Source: Alteraurantiacibacter aquimixticola
GTDB taxonomy: Bacteria > Pseudomonadota > Alphaproteobacteria > Sphingomonadales > Sphingomonadaceae
Direction of reading: 5' to 3'
NCBI RefSeq assembly: GCF_004965515.1
Contig: NZ_SSHH01000001.1
Span: 1,200,443 to 1,264,442 of the forward strand
Length of the DNA: 64,000 nt
In this document: positions 16,409-24,960 of the stretch, one piece after another
Layout: each line of letters begins with the position of its first letter
Numbering within the stretch: the first letter of the stretch is position 1
The notes under the pieces: model-generated
Told to the model about the DNA's origin: nothing
Databases searched by the model: none
What the model saw: the letters and a program-made list of their open reading frames with translations, nothing else
Position numbers and translations under genes: made by a program

Positions 16409-16879
16409 ATGAAGCAGGAACTGGCCGAACGCGAACTCACCAGTGAGGGGCCGCGCCGCCGCGCAGGAGTGGGGCGCCGCAGCTCCAGCGTCACCGTCAA
16501 TGTCGCCGAAAGCCCGCTGGGCTGGCTGCATGCGCATGGCCATCTCGAAGATCGCCTGTTCGATGCGGGTGAACGCCTGCGTGCCGATTATGAGCGCGCG
16601 CAGATGGGGCCGAGCGTCACCATGCGCTGGGACCCGGTGCGGGTGAAGGGTGGCGAAGCGGGGCTGACGCAGACCGAGCGGCAGGTTGCCGCCCGTGAAC
16701 GCTTCCACGCCGCGCTGGCGCAGGCGGGCAGGGGGCTGGAGGATATCTTGTGGCGCGTCGTCTGCGCGGGCGAGACGCTGCCGGTCGCCGAAAAGGCGCT
16801 GCAATGGCCCGCGCGCAGCGGCAAGCTGGTGCTCAAGTTGGCGCTGGACCGGGTGGCGGACTTCTACCGCATCCGATAG
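16409..16879 (+). CDS. DUF6456 domain protein
   Basis: A 156-residue protein. After a basic N-terminus (RRRAGVGRRSSS) comes the DUF6456 pattern: SPLGWLHAHG, FDAGERLRADYERAQMGPSVTMRWDP, AARERFHAAL, and the C-terminal ALQWPARSGKLVLKLALDRVA that resembles a DNA-binding helix pair. As I recall, DUF6456 also occurs in the GTA activator GafA/GafZ group. The gene is divergent from a XRE regulator, with a palindrome between them. A ribosome binding site (AAGGGAG) precedes the chosen ATG. Regulatory role inferred; a GTA link is more speculative. Confidence 0.85.
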   Translation: MKQELAERELTSEGPRRRAGVGRRSSSVTVNVAESPLGWLHAHGHLEDRLFDAGERLRADYERAQMGPSVTMRWDPVRVKGGEAGLTQTERQVAARERFHAALAQAGRGLEDILWRVVCAGETLPVAEKALQWPARSGKLVLKLALDRVADFYRIR

Positions 16880-16904
16880 ATTGCGCCCCTTCGGGGAGGG
16901 CGCG

Positions 16905-17189
16905 ATGGACGAGGAACAGGACGAGGGCTGGTACCGGCGCAAGGTTGGCCGGGACATAGAAAAGGGCGTCAACCGCCTGATCGGTACGGTCCTTGCCCTG
17001 CTCGGCGTTTTCGGCGGCTATCTGTCACTGTCGAGCGAGGTATTCAGCCTTGTCACGCACTGGCCAGGATTGCTCGTATCTGCCGTCCTCCTCGTGCTCG
17101 CCCGGCTCTGCTTCAAGGCCAAGGACAGCGTGATACAGGGTTTCGGAGAGGGCGCCGAGGCCGATATTGTGCACAGGGACAGGCGATAG
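16905..17189 (+). CDS. Small two-helix membrane protein, function unknown
   Basis: A 94-residue protein with an acidic N-terminus and two predicted membrane helices (NRLIGTVLALLGVFGGYLSL and LLVSAVLLVLARLCF). GGGGAGGG lies just before the ATG. It follows the DUF6456 gene by 25 bases and is probably cotranscribed with it. I do not recognise the family. Its stop lies 15 bases from the convergent DUF2269 gene. Confidence 0.65.
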   Translation: MDEEQDEGWYRRKVGRDIEKGVNRLIGTVLALLGVFGGYLSLSSEVFSLVTHWPGLLVSAVLLVLARLCFKAKDSVIQGFGEGAEADIVHRDRR

Positions 17190-17204
17190 CGCGCCATTGC
17201 CCGT

Positions 17205-17678
17205 TCACCATAGCTGCGGCTTGGCCACCATCAGGTAGAAGACGCCGGTCAGGCCGAGGAAGGCGGGCCAGCCGAGGATGAACCATGCGCGCATGGTCCT
17301 TTCGTAGTCGCGACCTAGCGGCGTGCCGTCTCGCTCCGCCCTTTCGGCCAGCCGCGTGGCTCTGATCTGCAACCATACGACCGGCACCCAGCAGGCGAAG
17401 GCCAGCAGATAAAGCAGGTAGGTCAGGACCAGCCATGGGGCATCGAGCGGGTATCCCAGCATGCCGACCAGCCAGAAGCCTGTGGCCGGTTGGGCAACGC
17501 CGCTGGTGCCGGTGAATATCCAGTCCGCCCGCACCACCATGCGGCCCACCGTGGCAATCGTTGCCGGATCGCGGCTGAGGTGGGCGTTCCAGAAATACCA
17601 GGCCGTGCCCGCGCCGAAACCGAACAGCACGGTGCTGGACAGGATGTGAGCCCATTTGACGAGCAGATAGAGTTCCAT
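17205..17678 (-). CDS. DUF2269 family integral membrane protein
   Basis: A 157-residue protein with four predicted helices. It matches DUF2269 with LVKWAHILSSTVLFGFGAGTA at the start, WIFTGTSGVAQPATGFWL in the middle and RTMRAWFILGWPAFLGL at the end. The conserved histidine in WAHI and polar residues inside helices suggest a bound cofactor, but none is proven. Its ATG shares one base with the stop of the SDR-DoxX fusion gene (TGATG), so the two are translationally coupled and probably work together in the membrane. Confidence 0.88.
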   Translation of the reverse strand: MELYLLVKWAHILSSTVLFGFGAGTAWYFWNAHLSRDPATIATVGRMVVRADWIFTGTSGVAQPATGFWLVGMLGYPLDAPWLVLTYLLYLLAFACWVPVVWLQIRATRLAERAERDGTPLGRDYERTMRAWFILGWPAFLGLTGVFYLMVAKPQLW

Positions 17679-18958
17679 CAGCGCCGGTCTCCGATTGCGC
17701 CATGCACCAATATCAGTGCCAGCACAGGCAGGTTCTTAAGCAGCGGCCCGAGCGGTTCGAGCCACAGTTGCGGCAGGCCGATCGTGAGCACGGCGGTGTA
17801 ACCCAGCACGACAAGGAGCTGGACCGCGGTGGACCAGCGCGCCTTGCGGTCGAGCAGCAGGACGGCGGCCACCGCGAGGTCGATGGCGGTCCCAAGGGCG
17901 AGGCTGGCGGGAACCCATTGCTGCGGCAGGCCCAGATTGTGCAACAACGCGCTTGCCGCTTCGCTGCCGTAAAACAAGCCGAGCAGCGCCGAGGCGACCC
18001 ACATGAGTACCAGCACGGCCTTGATCGCGGGGGCGAGGAAATAGAGTCGCGCATGCCAGCGGTCCTGCACCTGCGCCGGGCTGGCAGCGAGCGCTGCGGC
18101 CATGCTGCGCTGGGGAAAGCCGATTGCGCTTTCATAGGCCGCGCTGTCGCCGTCGTTCCCCGCGACCATCTGCGCCAGGCTGTTGGTCGAGACCGGCCCG
18201 GCGCCGAACAGGTCTCCCACCCGCGCGAAGAAGCGCATCACCGGCATGGGGACCGACAGGAATCGCGCTTCCCCGAAGCCCAGCCAGCCACGATAGAGGG
18301 CAAGGACTTCGCGCAAGCTCAGGCGCTCAGGCCCGACCGGTTCGAGGCTCCTGCCGGCCATGGCTGCATCGCCGCAAATGCGCACCACCCCGCGCGCAAG
18401 GTCGCGCACATGGATGGGGGTGAAGGCGAAATCACCCTTTCCGGGCAGCGGTACTGCAAGCGGCAGGCCAGCCATGCCGCGGATCAGCGAGGTTCCGCCA
18501 TAGCTGCCCTCGCCATAGACGAGCGACGGGCGCAGCACGGTCCAGTCGAGGCGGGATGATTTGAGCACATCTTCCCCGGCCAGCTTGGACTGCGAATAGT
18601 CGGTCTTCACATCCGCACGTGCGCTGATGGCGGAGATCAGGATCGCCTGCCTGACACCAGCGTGCGCGGCGGCAGCATAAAGGGCGCGCGGCATGTCGGC
18701 ATGAACCGCTTGCATCGCCTTGCCGCGCAGCAGTCCGGCGCAATTGACCAGGCAATCGACGCCGGTGCAAAGCGAGGCCCAGTCGGCTTCGCTGGTGGCA
18801 AGGGACAGGTCCAACGCGCGGAAGCGGGCTTGCGGGAAGGCATGGGCGAGGGTGCCGGTCCCGCGCACAACGGCGGTGACCTCGTGACCCTGTTCCAGCA
18901 ATTCCGTCAGGATATGCCGACCGATGAATCCGCCCGCGCCGAGCAGCAAGACATGCAT
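17678..18958 (-). CDS. NAD(P)-binding SDR domain fused to a DoxX-like membrane domain
   Basis: A 426-residue fusion. Residues 1-290 form an atypical SDR / NAD(P)H-binding domain with GAGGFIGRHIL at the nucleotide site, a DLSL acidic segment, NCAGLLRG and YSQSKLAGED in place of the classical YxxxK. From about residue 300 (RLYFLAPAIKAVLVLMWVASALLG) four membrane helices resemble DoxX/SURF4-type proteins. The fusion probably tethers a nucleotide-sugar or quinone-related reductase to the membrane. The substrate is unknown. It is coupled by a one-base overlap to the DUF2269 gene downstream. Confidence 0.85.
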   Translation of the reverse strand: MHVLLLGAGGFIGRHILTELLEQGHEVTAVVRGTGTLAHAFPQARFRALDLSLATSEADWASLCTGVDCLVNCAGLLRGKAMQAVHADMPRALYAAAAHAGVRQAILISAISARADVKTDYSQSKLAGEDVLKSSRLDWTVLRPSLVYGEGSYGGTSLIRGMAGLPLAVPLPGKGDFAFTPIHVRDLARGVVRICGDAAMAGRSLEPVGPERLSLREVLALYRGWLGFGEARFLSVPMPVMRFFARVGDLFGAGPVSTNSLAQMVAGNDGDSAAYESAIGFPQRSMAAALAASPAQVQDRWHARLYFLAPAIKAVLVLMWVASALLGLFYGSEAASALLHNLGLPQQWVPASLALGTAIDLAVAAVLLLDRKARWSTAVQLLVVLGYTAVLTIGLPQLWLEPLGPLLKNLPVLALILVHGAIGDRR

Positions 18959-19016
18959 TGACCCACCCCCTTGCGGGAAAGGTCTAGTCGCCCGCCATTG
19001 GCGTGTCAGCCACTAA

Positions 19017-19238
19017 TCAGGCGAAGAGGTCCGGATCCTCGTCATCCTCGAAAGGTTCGGGAATTTCGAGCTGGAAGGGGAACAGCGCCGCATGGTGGTG
19101 CGGGGCGCAGAAGGGCATGCACCAGAAGCGGAACATCTGGTCCGTTGCCGCGAGCATCGCCTCGTTCCACGTGGCCAGCATCGTCTCGAACATGGCGAGA
19201 TGCGGAGGGAGATCTACGGGTTCAATCGAGTCGGCCAT
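19017..19238 (-). CDS. Small hypothetical protein, acidic C-terminus
   Basis: A 73-residue protein. The first half is helical (MFETMLATWNEAMLAATDQMF), followed by FWCMPFCAPHHHAALFPF, whose two Cys and three His might bind metal, and a strongly acidic end (EPFEDDEDPDLFA). Codon use looks normal for the region. No signal peptide or clear membrane span is present. I do not recognise the family; it lies between two minus-strand genes without coupling to either. Confidence 0.55.
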   Translation of the reverse strand: MADSIEPVDLPPHLAMFETMLATWNEAMLAATDQMFRFWCMPFCAPHHHAALFPFQLEIPEPFEDDEDPDLFA

Positions 19239-19307
19239 GGAGGCAGTATATACATGTTGCGCTGCAGCGGAAAATTGATTGCGCGCAAATCGGCAAGGGC
19301 GCTTGCG

Positions 19308-21116
19308 TCAGCCTTCAACCAGCTCCGCCAGTTCGAGCCAGCGCAGCTCCGCCTCGTCCTTCTCTTCGCGCGCCATTTCCAGCGACTTGCTGATGCGGGC
19401 GAAGCGATCCGGGTCCTTAGAATAGAGGTCCGGATCGGCCAGCGCCGCTTCGCCTTTCGCGATCAGCTCCTCCAGCTCCTCGATCCGCGCGGGCAGCAAT
19501 TCGTAGTCGCGCTGGTCCTTGTAGCTGAGCTTGGTCGACTTTGGCGGCGGGGGAGGGGGTGCTGAGGGCTTTTCGGCCGGTTTCTCCGCCTTCTTGGCCG
19601 GTTTAGACCGTCGCTCGGCCCGCTTCGCTTCCCAGTCGGCATAGCCGCCCGCGATCACGTCCACATGGCCGCTGCCGTCAAGGCCGAGCGTCACCGTCAC
19701 CGTCTTGTCGAGGAAGTCGCGGTCATGGCTGACGATCAGCACGGTGCCCTTGTAATCGGCGATCACTTCCTGCAGCAGGTCGAGCGTTTCGAGGTCGAGA
19801 TCGTTGGTCGGCTCGTCCAGCACCAGGAGGTTCGACGTGCGGGCGAATTCGCGCGCCAGCAGCAGGCGCGAACGCTCACCGCCGGAGAAACTGCCGACCT
19901 TGGCGTCGATCACCGAGGGATCGAACAGGAAGTCCTTGAGATAGGCCTGCACATGCTTGCGGTGTCCGCGCACGTCTATCCAGTCGCCGCCCTCGGCCAG
20001 TACCTGCCGCACGGTTTTCTCCGGGCTGAGCAGCTTGCGCTGCTGGTCGATCATCACGCCGGACAGGGTATTCGCATGGGTGACCTTGCCGCTGTCGGGC
20101 TCCAGCTCACCGGTCAGCATCTTGAGCAACGTCGTCTTGCCCGCGCCGTTCGCGCCGACCACGCCGATGCGGTCGCCACGCTGGATGCGCAGGGAGAAGG
20201 GCTTGATAATCGTGCGGTCGCCGTATGACTTGGTGATCTCTTCCGCCACGATCACCGACTTGGACTTGAAATCCGCATCGCTCGCCAGCTTGAGCTTGGC
20301 GGTGCCTTCAGGGTTGATCATCGACGCGCGCTGGGCACGCATCTGCCACAGCTTTTCGAGCCGCCCCTGGTTGCGCTTGCGCCGCGCGGTGACGCCGCGT
20401 TCCAGCCAGTGCGCCTCGATCTTCAGCTTGGCGTCGAGCTTCTCGGCCGCGCGCGCTTCCTCGGCATAGACCTGCTCTTCCCAAGCCTCGTAGCCGCCGA
20501 AGCCGACATCCTTGCGGCGCAAATTCCCGCGATCGAGCCAGATGGTCGAGCGGGTCAGGCGCTTCAGGAAGGTGCGGTCATGGCTGATGACGATGAAAGC
20601 GCCCTTGTAGCGCTCCAGCCAGCTTTCGAGCCAGTCGATGGCGGACAGGTCGAGGTGGTTCGTCGGCTCATCCAGCAGCAGCAGGTCCGGATTCTGCGCC
20701 AAAGCGCGGGCGAGCGCGGCGCGGCGTCGCTCGCCGCCCGATGCGCCCTTCGCCTCGGTCGTCATGTCGATGCCGAGCTGCCCGGCAATCGCCTCCACCT
20801 CGTGCGGGGCGGGGGCGTCGTCGCCTGACAGCGCATAGTCCATCAGCGTGGCGAAGCCGGTATAATCCGGCTCCTGCTCGAGCAGCACGATATGCGTGCC
20901 GGGCTTGACCTTGCGGACACCCCGATCGGCCTCGATCTCGCCGGTAATGAGCTTGAGCAAGGTGGTCTTGCCCGCGCCGTTGCGGCCGATCAGCGCCAGC
21001 CGGTCGCGCGGGGCGATATGCAGGTCCAGCCCATCGGTGTCAGGCCCGCCAAACAGCCAGCCTTCGCCCTGATGCAGGCCCAGTCCTTCCCAGGAAAGTA
21101 TCGGTGGTTCCGCCAT
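19308..21116 (-). CDS. uup: ABC-F family ATPase, Uup-like
   Basis: A 602-residue soluble protein with two ABC ATPase domains and no membrane part. Domain 1 has LIGRNGAGKTTLLKL, ASGGERRRAAL and LLLDEPTNHLDLSA. Domain 2 has VVGANGAGKTTLLKM, FSGGERSRLLL and LVLDEPTNDLD. A linker rich in Arg/Lys joins them, and after a Pro-rich stretch the last 80 residues form the coiled coil typical of Uup. ABC-F proteins act on the ribosome or, for Uup, on branched DNA and transposon excision stability. Assignment to Uup rests on the C-terminal coil. Confidence 0.93.
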   Translation of the reverse strand: MAEPPILSWEGLGLHQGEGWLFGGPDTDGLDLHIAPRDRLALIGRNGAGKTTLLKLITGEIEADRGVRKVKPGTHIVLLEQEPDYTGFATLMDYALSGDDAPAPHEVEAIAGQLGIDMTTEAKGASGGERRRAALARALAQNPDLLLLDEPTNHLDLSAIDWLESWLERYKGAFIVISHDRTFLKRLTRSTIWLDRGNLRRKDVGFGGYEAWEEQVYAEEARAAEKLDAKLKIEAHWLERGVTARRKRNQGRLEKLWQMRAQRASMINPEGTAKLKLASDADFKSKSVIVAEEITKSYGDRTIIKPFSLRIQRGDRIGVVGANGAGKTTLLKMLTGELEPDSGKVTHANTLSGVMIDQQRKLLSPEKTVRQVLAEGGDWIDVRGHRKHVQAYLKDFLFDPSVIDAKVGSFSGGERSRLLLAREFARTSNLLVLDEPTNDLDLETLDLLQEVIADYKGTVLIVSHDRDFLDKTVTVTLGLDGSGHVDVIAGGYADWEAKRAERRSKPAKKAEKPAEKPSAPPPPPPKSTKLSYKDQRDYELLPARIEELEELIAKGEAALADPDLYSKDPDRFARISKSLEMAREEKDEAELRWLELAELVEG

Positions 21117-21230
21117 GATGCGGCGCAGTTAGGCGCGGCGAAGCTTGCTGGCAAGGAACTGACAGGTTCAGTCAGCCGTAATTCGCACAAAGGCATTCGT
21201 GCCGGCAAATATGTGATGGAGAACACCGCC

Positions 21231-21947
21231 ATGAAGAATATCGCCCTTCCGCTCGCCGCTGCCGCCATGGCACTGCCCGCAAGCGCCGCTCAGGCGGCCG
21301 AGGTGCAGATCGCCGTTGAAGGTCCGGTGGTCGAACTATCGGTCACCGAGAGTGTCGCCAGCGATCCCGATATCGCCGATATCAGCGCGGGCGTGACCAC
21401 GCAGGCAAGCACCGCGGTGGAGGCGATGCGCCTCAATACGCAGGCGATGAACCGCGTGATCGCACAGATCGAGGCGGAGGGCGTCGATCGCGACGATATC
21501 CAGACAAGCGGCATCTCCCTCAATGCCGAATATGATTACGACCAGCGCGCGCAGCAACAGGTGTTTCGCGGCTATCGCGTCTCCAACCGGGTGAGCGTGA
21601 CCTTGCGCGATATCGATCGGACGGGCGAGGTCCTCGATGCGCTTGTGGCCGCCGGCGCCACCGACCTTGGCGGCATATCCTGGTCGGTCGACGATGCCAG
21701 CGCGGCGCGCGAACAGGCGCGCGATACCGCCTTCGCCAATGCCCGCGAACAGGCGCTGACCTATGCGCGAATGGCGGGTTATGCGGATATTCGCCTGCTG
21801 GAAGTGAGCGAGAATGTTCAGGCAGGCTATCCGATGCCGATGGTGCAGCGTGCCTCGCTGGATATGGCCGAGAAGTCGACACCTGTCGTACCTGGCCAGG
21901 TGCAGTCCAGCGTGACGGTCAGTGTGAAATATGAGATGACTCGTTAA
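21231..21947 (+). CDS. Periplasmic SIMPL domain protein (DUF541)
   Basis: A 238-residue exported protein. The signal peptide MKNIALPLAAAAMALPASAAQAAE was preferred with ATG 21231 because GGAGAA lies seven bases upstream; ATG 21216 would add five residues. The SIMPL fold is seen in ELSVTESVASDPDIADISAGV, IQTSGISLNAEYDYD, YRVSNRVSVTLRDID and REQALTYARMAGYADIRLLEV. The family includes oxidative-stress and envelope proteins of unclear function. It is followed by the PepSY gene. Confidence 0.9.
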   Translation: MKNIALPLAAAAMALPASAAQAAEVQIAVEGPVVELSVTESVASDPDIADISAGVTTQASTAVEAMRLNTQAMNRVIAQIEAEGVDRDDIQTSGISLNAEYDYDQRAQQQVFRGYRVSNRVSVTLRDIDRTGEVLDALVAAGATDLGGISWSVDDASAAREQARDTAFANAREQALTYARMAGYADIRLLEVSENVQAGYPMPMVQRASLDMAEKSTPVVPGQVQSSVTVSVKYEMTR

Positions 21948-22026
21948 GGAAAGCGGCATTCTTTCTGAACGTCACCTTTTGCATTCACAGCTTGTTCAAC
22001 GCGCTGAGCCTAGGCAAAAGGCCGTC

Positions 22027-22356
22027 ATGAAACGGATTCTCGCTTCCCTTGCCGCTGTTGCCATGCTGGCCAGCCCTTTCGCCGCCAGCGATGCGCTTGC
22101 GCAGGACCGCCAGCAGGCGCAGCAACAGCAGCGGGGCGAGCAGGCCAGTGCCCGTGAGCAAATGCAGGCCGGGCGCAACATGCCGATTCGCGAGATCGAG
22201 CGGCGCATCATCCCGCGCATGGATGGTGATGAGTATATCGGCTTCGAATACGATCCTTCTGCGCAGGCCTATCGCCTCAAGTTCATTCGCGATGGCCGGC
22301 TGATCTGGGTCGATGTCGATGCGCGCACCGCTCGCGTCCTCCGCGTATCGCGATAG
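22027..22356 (+). CDS. Small periplasmic PepSY domain protein
   Basis: A 109-residue protein with a signal peptide ending at DALAQD, then a Gln-rich stretch, then a PepSY-like domain: PIREIERRIIPRM, YIGFEYDPSAQAYRLKFIRDGRLIWVDVDARTARVL. Small PepSY proteins often precede PhoP/QseB-type two-component genes, as here, where the response regulator begins 95 bases later. It may modulate sensing or protease activity in the periplasm (inference). Confidence 0.85.
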   Translation: MKRILASLAAVAMLASPFAASDALAQDRQQAQQQQRGEQASAREQMQAGRNMPIREIERRIIPRMDGDEYIGFEYDPSAQAYRLKFIRDGRLIWVDVDARTARVLRVSR

Positions 22357-22451
22357 GGCATGGAAACGCTCGCTCGGTTGACGCGTTGATCCCAAATGAC
22401 CACTTAACGGGCAACATGTGGCGCCAATGCGCGCCTAGCAGGGGAAGTTGA

Positions 22452-23129
22452 ATGCGCATCCTGATTGTCGAGGATGAACCCACTCTGGGTCAGCAGCTGA
22501 AGAATACACTGGAGCAGAACGGCTATGCCGTGGACCTGTCCACCGATGGTGAGGACGGGCATTTCCTCGGCTCGACCGAGGATTACGACGCGGCCATTCT
22601 CGACCTTGGCTTGCCGGAGATCGACGGGCTGACCGTGCTCGGCATGTGGCGCAAGGAAAAGCGCAACTTCCCCGTACTGGTCCTCACCGCGCGTGACAGC
22701 TGGTCGGACAAGGTCGCAGGCCTCGATGCAGGCGCTGACGACTACCTCGCCAAGCCTTTCCAGACCGAAGAGCTGATCGCCCGCCTGCGCGCGCTGATCC
22801 GTCGTGCTTCGGGCAATGCCTCCTCCGAACTCACCGCCGGCGACGTGCGGCTGGACACAAGGTCCGGTCGCGTCACAAGGGCAGGCGAGCCGGTGAAGCT
22901 GACCGCGCAGGAATACAAGCTGCTGTCCTACCTGATGCACCACAAGGGCAAGGTGGTCAGCCGCACCGAACTGATCGAGCATATCTACGATCAGGATTTC
23001 GACCGCGATTCGAATACGATCGAGGTCTTCGTCACCCGCATCCGCAAGAAGCTGGGTGCCAATGTCATCACCACGATCCGTGGCCTCGGTTACAGCCTCG
23101 ACGACCCCGCAGACCAGCCGCGCGAATAG
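22452..23129 (+). CDS. OmpR/PhoP-type response regulator
   Basis: A 225-residue two-domain regulator. The receiver shows EDEP near residues 7-10, the phospho-acceptor Asp51 in ILDLGLPEIDG, LTARDSW and Lys in YLAKPF. The OmpR winged helix runs from about 125 with LTAQEYKLLSYLMHHKGKVVSR and NTIEVFVTRIRKKL, ending GLGYSL. The partner kinase starts about 50 bases downstream. PhoP/QseB-like membership is likely, but the signal is unknown. Confidence 0.95.
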   Translation: MRILIVEDEPTLGQQLKNTLEQNGYAVDLSTDGEDGHFLGSTEDYDAAILDLGLPEIDGLTVLGMWRKEKRNFPVLVLTARDSWSDKVAGLDAGADDYLAKPFQTEELIARLRALIRRASGNASSELTAGDVRLDTRSGRVTRAGEPVKLTAQEYKLLSYLMHHKGKVVSRTELIEHIYDQDFDRDSNTIEVFVTRIRKKLGANVITTIRGLGYSLDDPADQPRE

Positions 23130-23178
23130 CGGGGGCGACCCGCAGGCGGCTGGTCCTGCTGATGCGGGAGAGGCCGCC

Positions 23179-24540
23179 GTGCCTGAAACGGAGGAGCTGA
23201 ACCACACCGGTAGTATCCAGCGCCGCATGATGCTGATCGCGGCGGTCTGGATCACGATCCTGCTCGGCCTCGGCGGTTTCGCGCTCGACCGCGTGCTTAC
23301 CAACCTCATCACCCGGCAGTTCGACGAGCAGCTGGAAATCGCGCTCACTGCCATGGCCAATTCGGCCGAGATCGATCCTTTCGGCGAGGTCTATTTCAAC
23401 CGTATCCTGGGCGACCAGCGCTATCTCGAGCCGAATAGCGGCTATTACTGGCAGATCTCGGGCGGTGAGTTCGTGCCCTATCTCTCGCGCTCGCTGTGGG
23501 ACGAGCCCATCGAAATCCGCGAGGACGTCCGCGCCGAACAGCCGATCTTCTACGATGGCGAGACAGCGACGGGTGACGAAGTGCGCATCGCCCAGCGCAC
23601 CTTGCGCATACCTGGCAGCGAGGTCGAATGGCAGTTCGTGGTGGCGGGCACCCTGTCCGATCCCGAATCGCAGATCGCGGTCAGCCGCTCGGTGCTGACA
23701 TGGTCCTTCGCCATTCTTGCCATCGGCCTGTTCCTGATGGCCATGCTGCAGACCTGGTACGGCCTTGGTCCCCTGCGCCGCATCCGCCTCGCCATCGCCC
23801 GCATCCGCACCACCGGCACCAACCGCGTTACCGATCCGCTGCCGCTTGAAGTGCAGCCGATGGTGGAGGAACTGAACGCGCTGCTCGCCCATTCGGAAAA
23901 GCAGGCGGAGGAAGCGCGCACCCATGCGGGTAACCTCGCCCATGCGCTGAAGACCCCGCTCACCGTGCTGACCAATGCAGCGAGCGCGCATGCGCCCGAT
24001 CTTGATCATACCGTGCTGCGCGAAGCGGCGGTGATGCGGCGGCAAGTTGACCACCACCTCGCCCGCGCCCGGGCCGTGGGCCGGCGGGCGATCGGCCTTG
24101 CGCGTTCCAACGTCATGGACAGCACCCAGGCGGTCGAACGCGCCGTTTCACGCCTCTATCCTGAGGTGCGTTTTGATATTGCCGGGAAGGGCGATGCGGC
24201 GGTTGCGATCGAGAAGCAGGACCTCGAGGAAATCCTCGGCAACCTCATCGAGAACGCGGCCAAATATGGCGGCGGCAGCGTGTTCATCACCGTCGATGCA
24301 GAGCCGGACAGCGAGCTATGCACCGTATGGGTGGAGGATGACGGCGCGGGCATCCCCGTCGCCAAGCGCGACGAGCTGTTCAGCCGTGGTGCGCGGCTCG
24401 ACACCGAGAAGCCCGGAACGGGCCTCGGCCTCGCCATCGTGCGCGACGTCGTGGAGATTTACGGCGGCAAGGTGGAACTCGATGAGAGCGAGGACCTCGG
24501 CGGCCTGCTGGTGAAGGCAAAGATGCCGCGGGCGAGCTGA
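23179..24540 (+). CDS. Membrane sensor histidine kinase
   Basis: A 453-residue kinase paired with the upstream response regulator. Two membrane helices (MMLIAAVWITILLGLGGFAL and VLTWSFAILAIGLFLMAML) flank a periplasmic sensor of about 130 residues. Then follow a linker, the H box NLAHALKTPLTVL, the N box LGNLIENAAKYGGG, and G boxes VEDDGAGIP and GTGLGLAIVRDVV. GTG at 23179, with GGGAGAGG upstream, is the best start. An earlier start would overlap the regulator gene. Organisation resembles PhoQ. Confidence 0.93.
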   Translation: MPETEELNHTGSIQRRMMLIAAVWITILLGLGGFALDRVLTNLITRQFDEQLEIALTAMANSAEIDPFGEVYFNRILGDQRYLEPNSGYYWQISGGEFVPYLSRSLWDEPIEIREDVRAEQPIFYDGETATGDEVRIAQRTLRIPGSEVEWQFVVAGTLSDPESQIAVSRSVLTWSFAILAIGLFLMAMLQTWYGLGPLRRIRLAIARIRTTGTNRVTDPLPLEVQPMVEELNALLAHSEKQAEEARTHAGNLAHALKTPLTVLTNAASAHAPDLDHTVLREAAVMRRQVDHHLARARAVGRRAIGLARSNVMDSTQAVERAVSRLYPEVRFDIAGKGDAAVAIEKQDLEEILGNLIENAAKYGGGSVFITVDAEPDSELCTVWVEDDGAGIPVAKRDELFSRGARLDTEKPGTGLGLAIVRDVVEIYGGKVELDESEDLGGLLVKAKMPRAS

Positions 24541-24546
24541 CCGCTT

Positions 24547-24846
24547 CTAGCTTCCGCCCCGCGCGATATTGTGGTGGCGGATCACCTCGTCGATCACGAA
24601 GCGGATGAACTTCTCGCTGAATTCGGGGTCGAGGTCTGCGTCTTCCGCCAGGGCCCGCAAGCGCTGGATCTGCTTCTGCTCGCGCCCCGGATCGGCGGGC
24701 GGCATATGCGTCTTCGCCTTGTACTCGCCCACCGCCTGCGTGATGCGGAAACGTTCCGCCAGCATGTGAATCAGCGCAGCATCGATATTGTCGATGCTCT
24801 TGCGATAGGCGGCCAGAACCGGGTCGAAATGCGTGTCGTTTGTCAT
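24547..24846 (-). CDS. AroQ-type chorismate mutase
   Basis: A 99-residue helical enzyme converting chorismate to prephenate for Phe and Tyr synthesis. Motifs are YRKSIDNIDAALIHMLAERFRI, VGEYKAK and the C-terminal FSEKFIRFVIDEVIRHH, matching monofunctional AroQ mutases of alphaproteobacteria. ATG 24846 has GGTGG five bases upstream; an ATG at 24894 would add a Pro-rich 16-residue tail without a good site. It converges on the kinase gene, 6 bases apart, and is divergent from the polyprenyl synthase. Confidence 0.92.
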   Translation of the reverse strand: MTNDTHFDPVLAAYRKSIDNIDAALIHMLAERFRITQAVGEYKAKTHMPPADPGREQKQIQRLRALAEDADLDPEFSEKFIRFVIDEVIRHHNIARGGS

Positions 24847-24960
24847 CTGCTCCACCGGCTGGGGCGGTTCGGGTTGGGGGTATCGCATTGCCATAGACCC
24901 TAGCTAGCAGCAATTGCGCGCTTGCCAACACCCGCGTGGTCGCTCATGGGGTGGGCCGCC

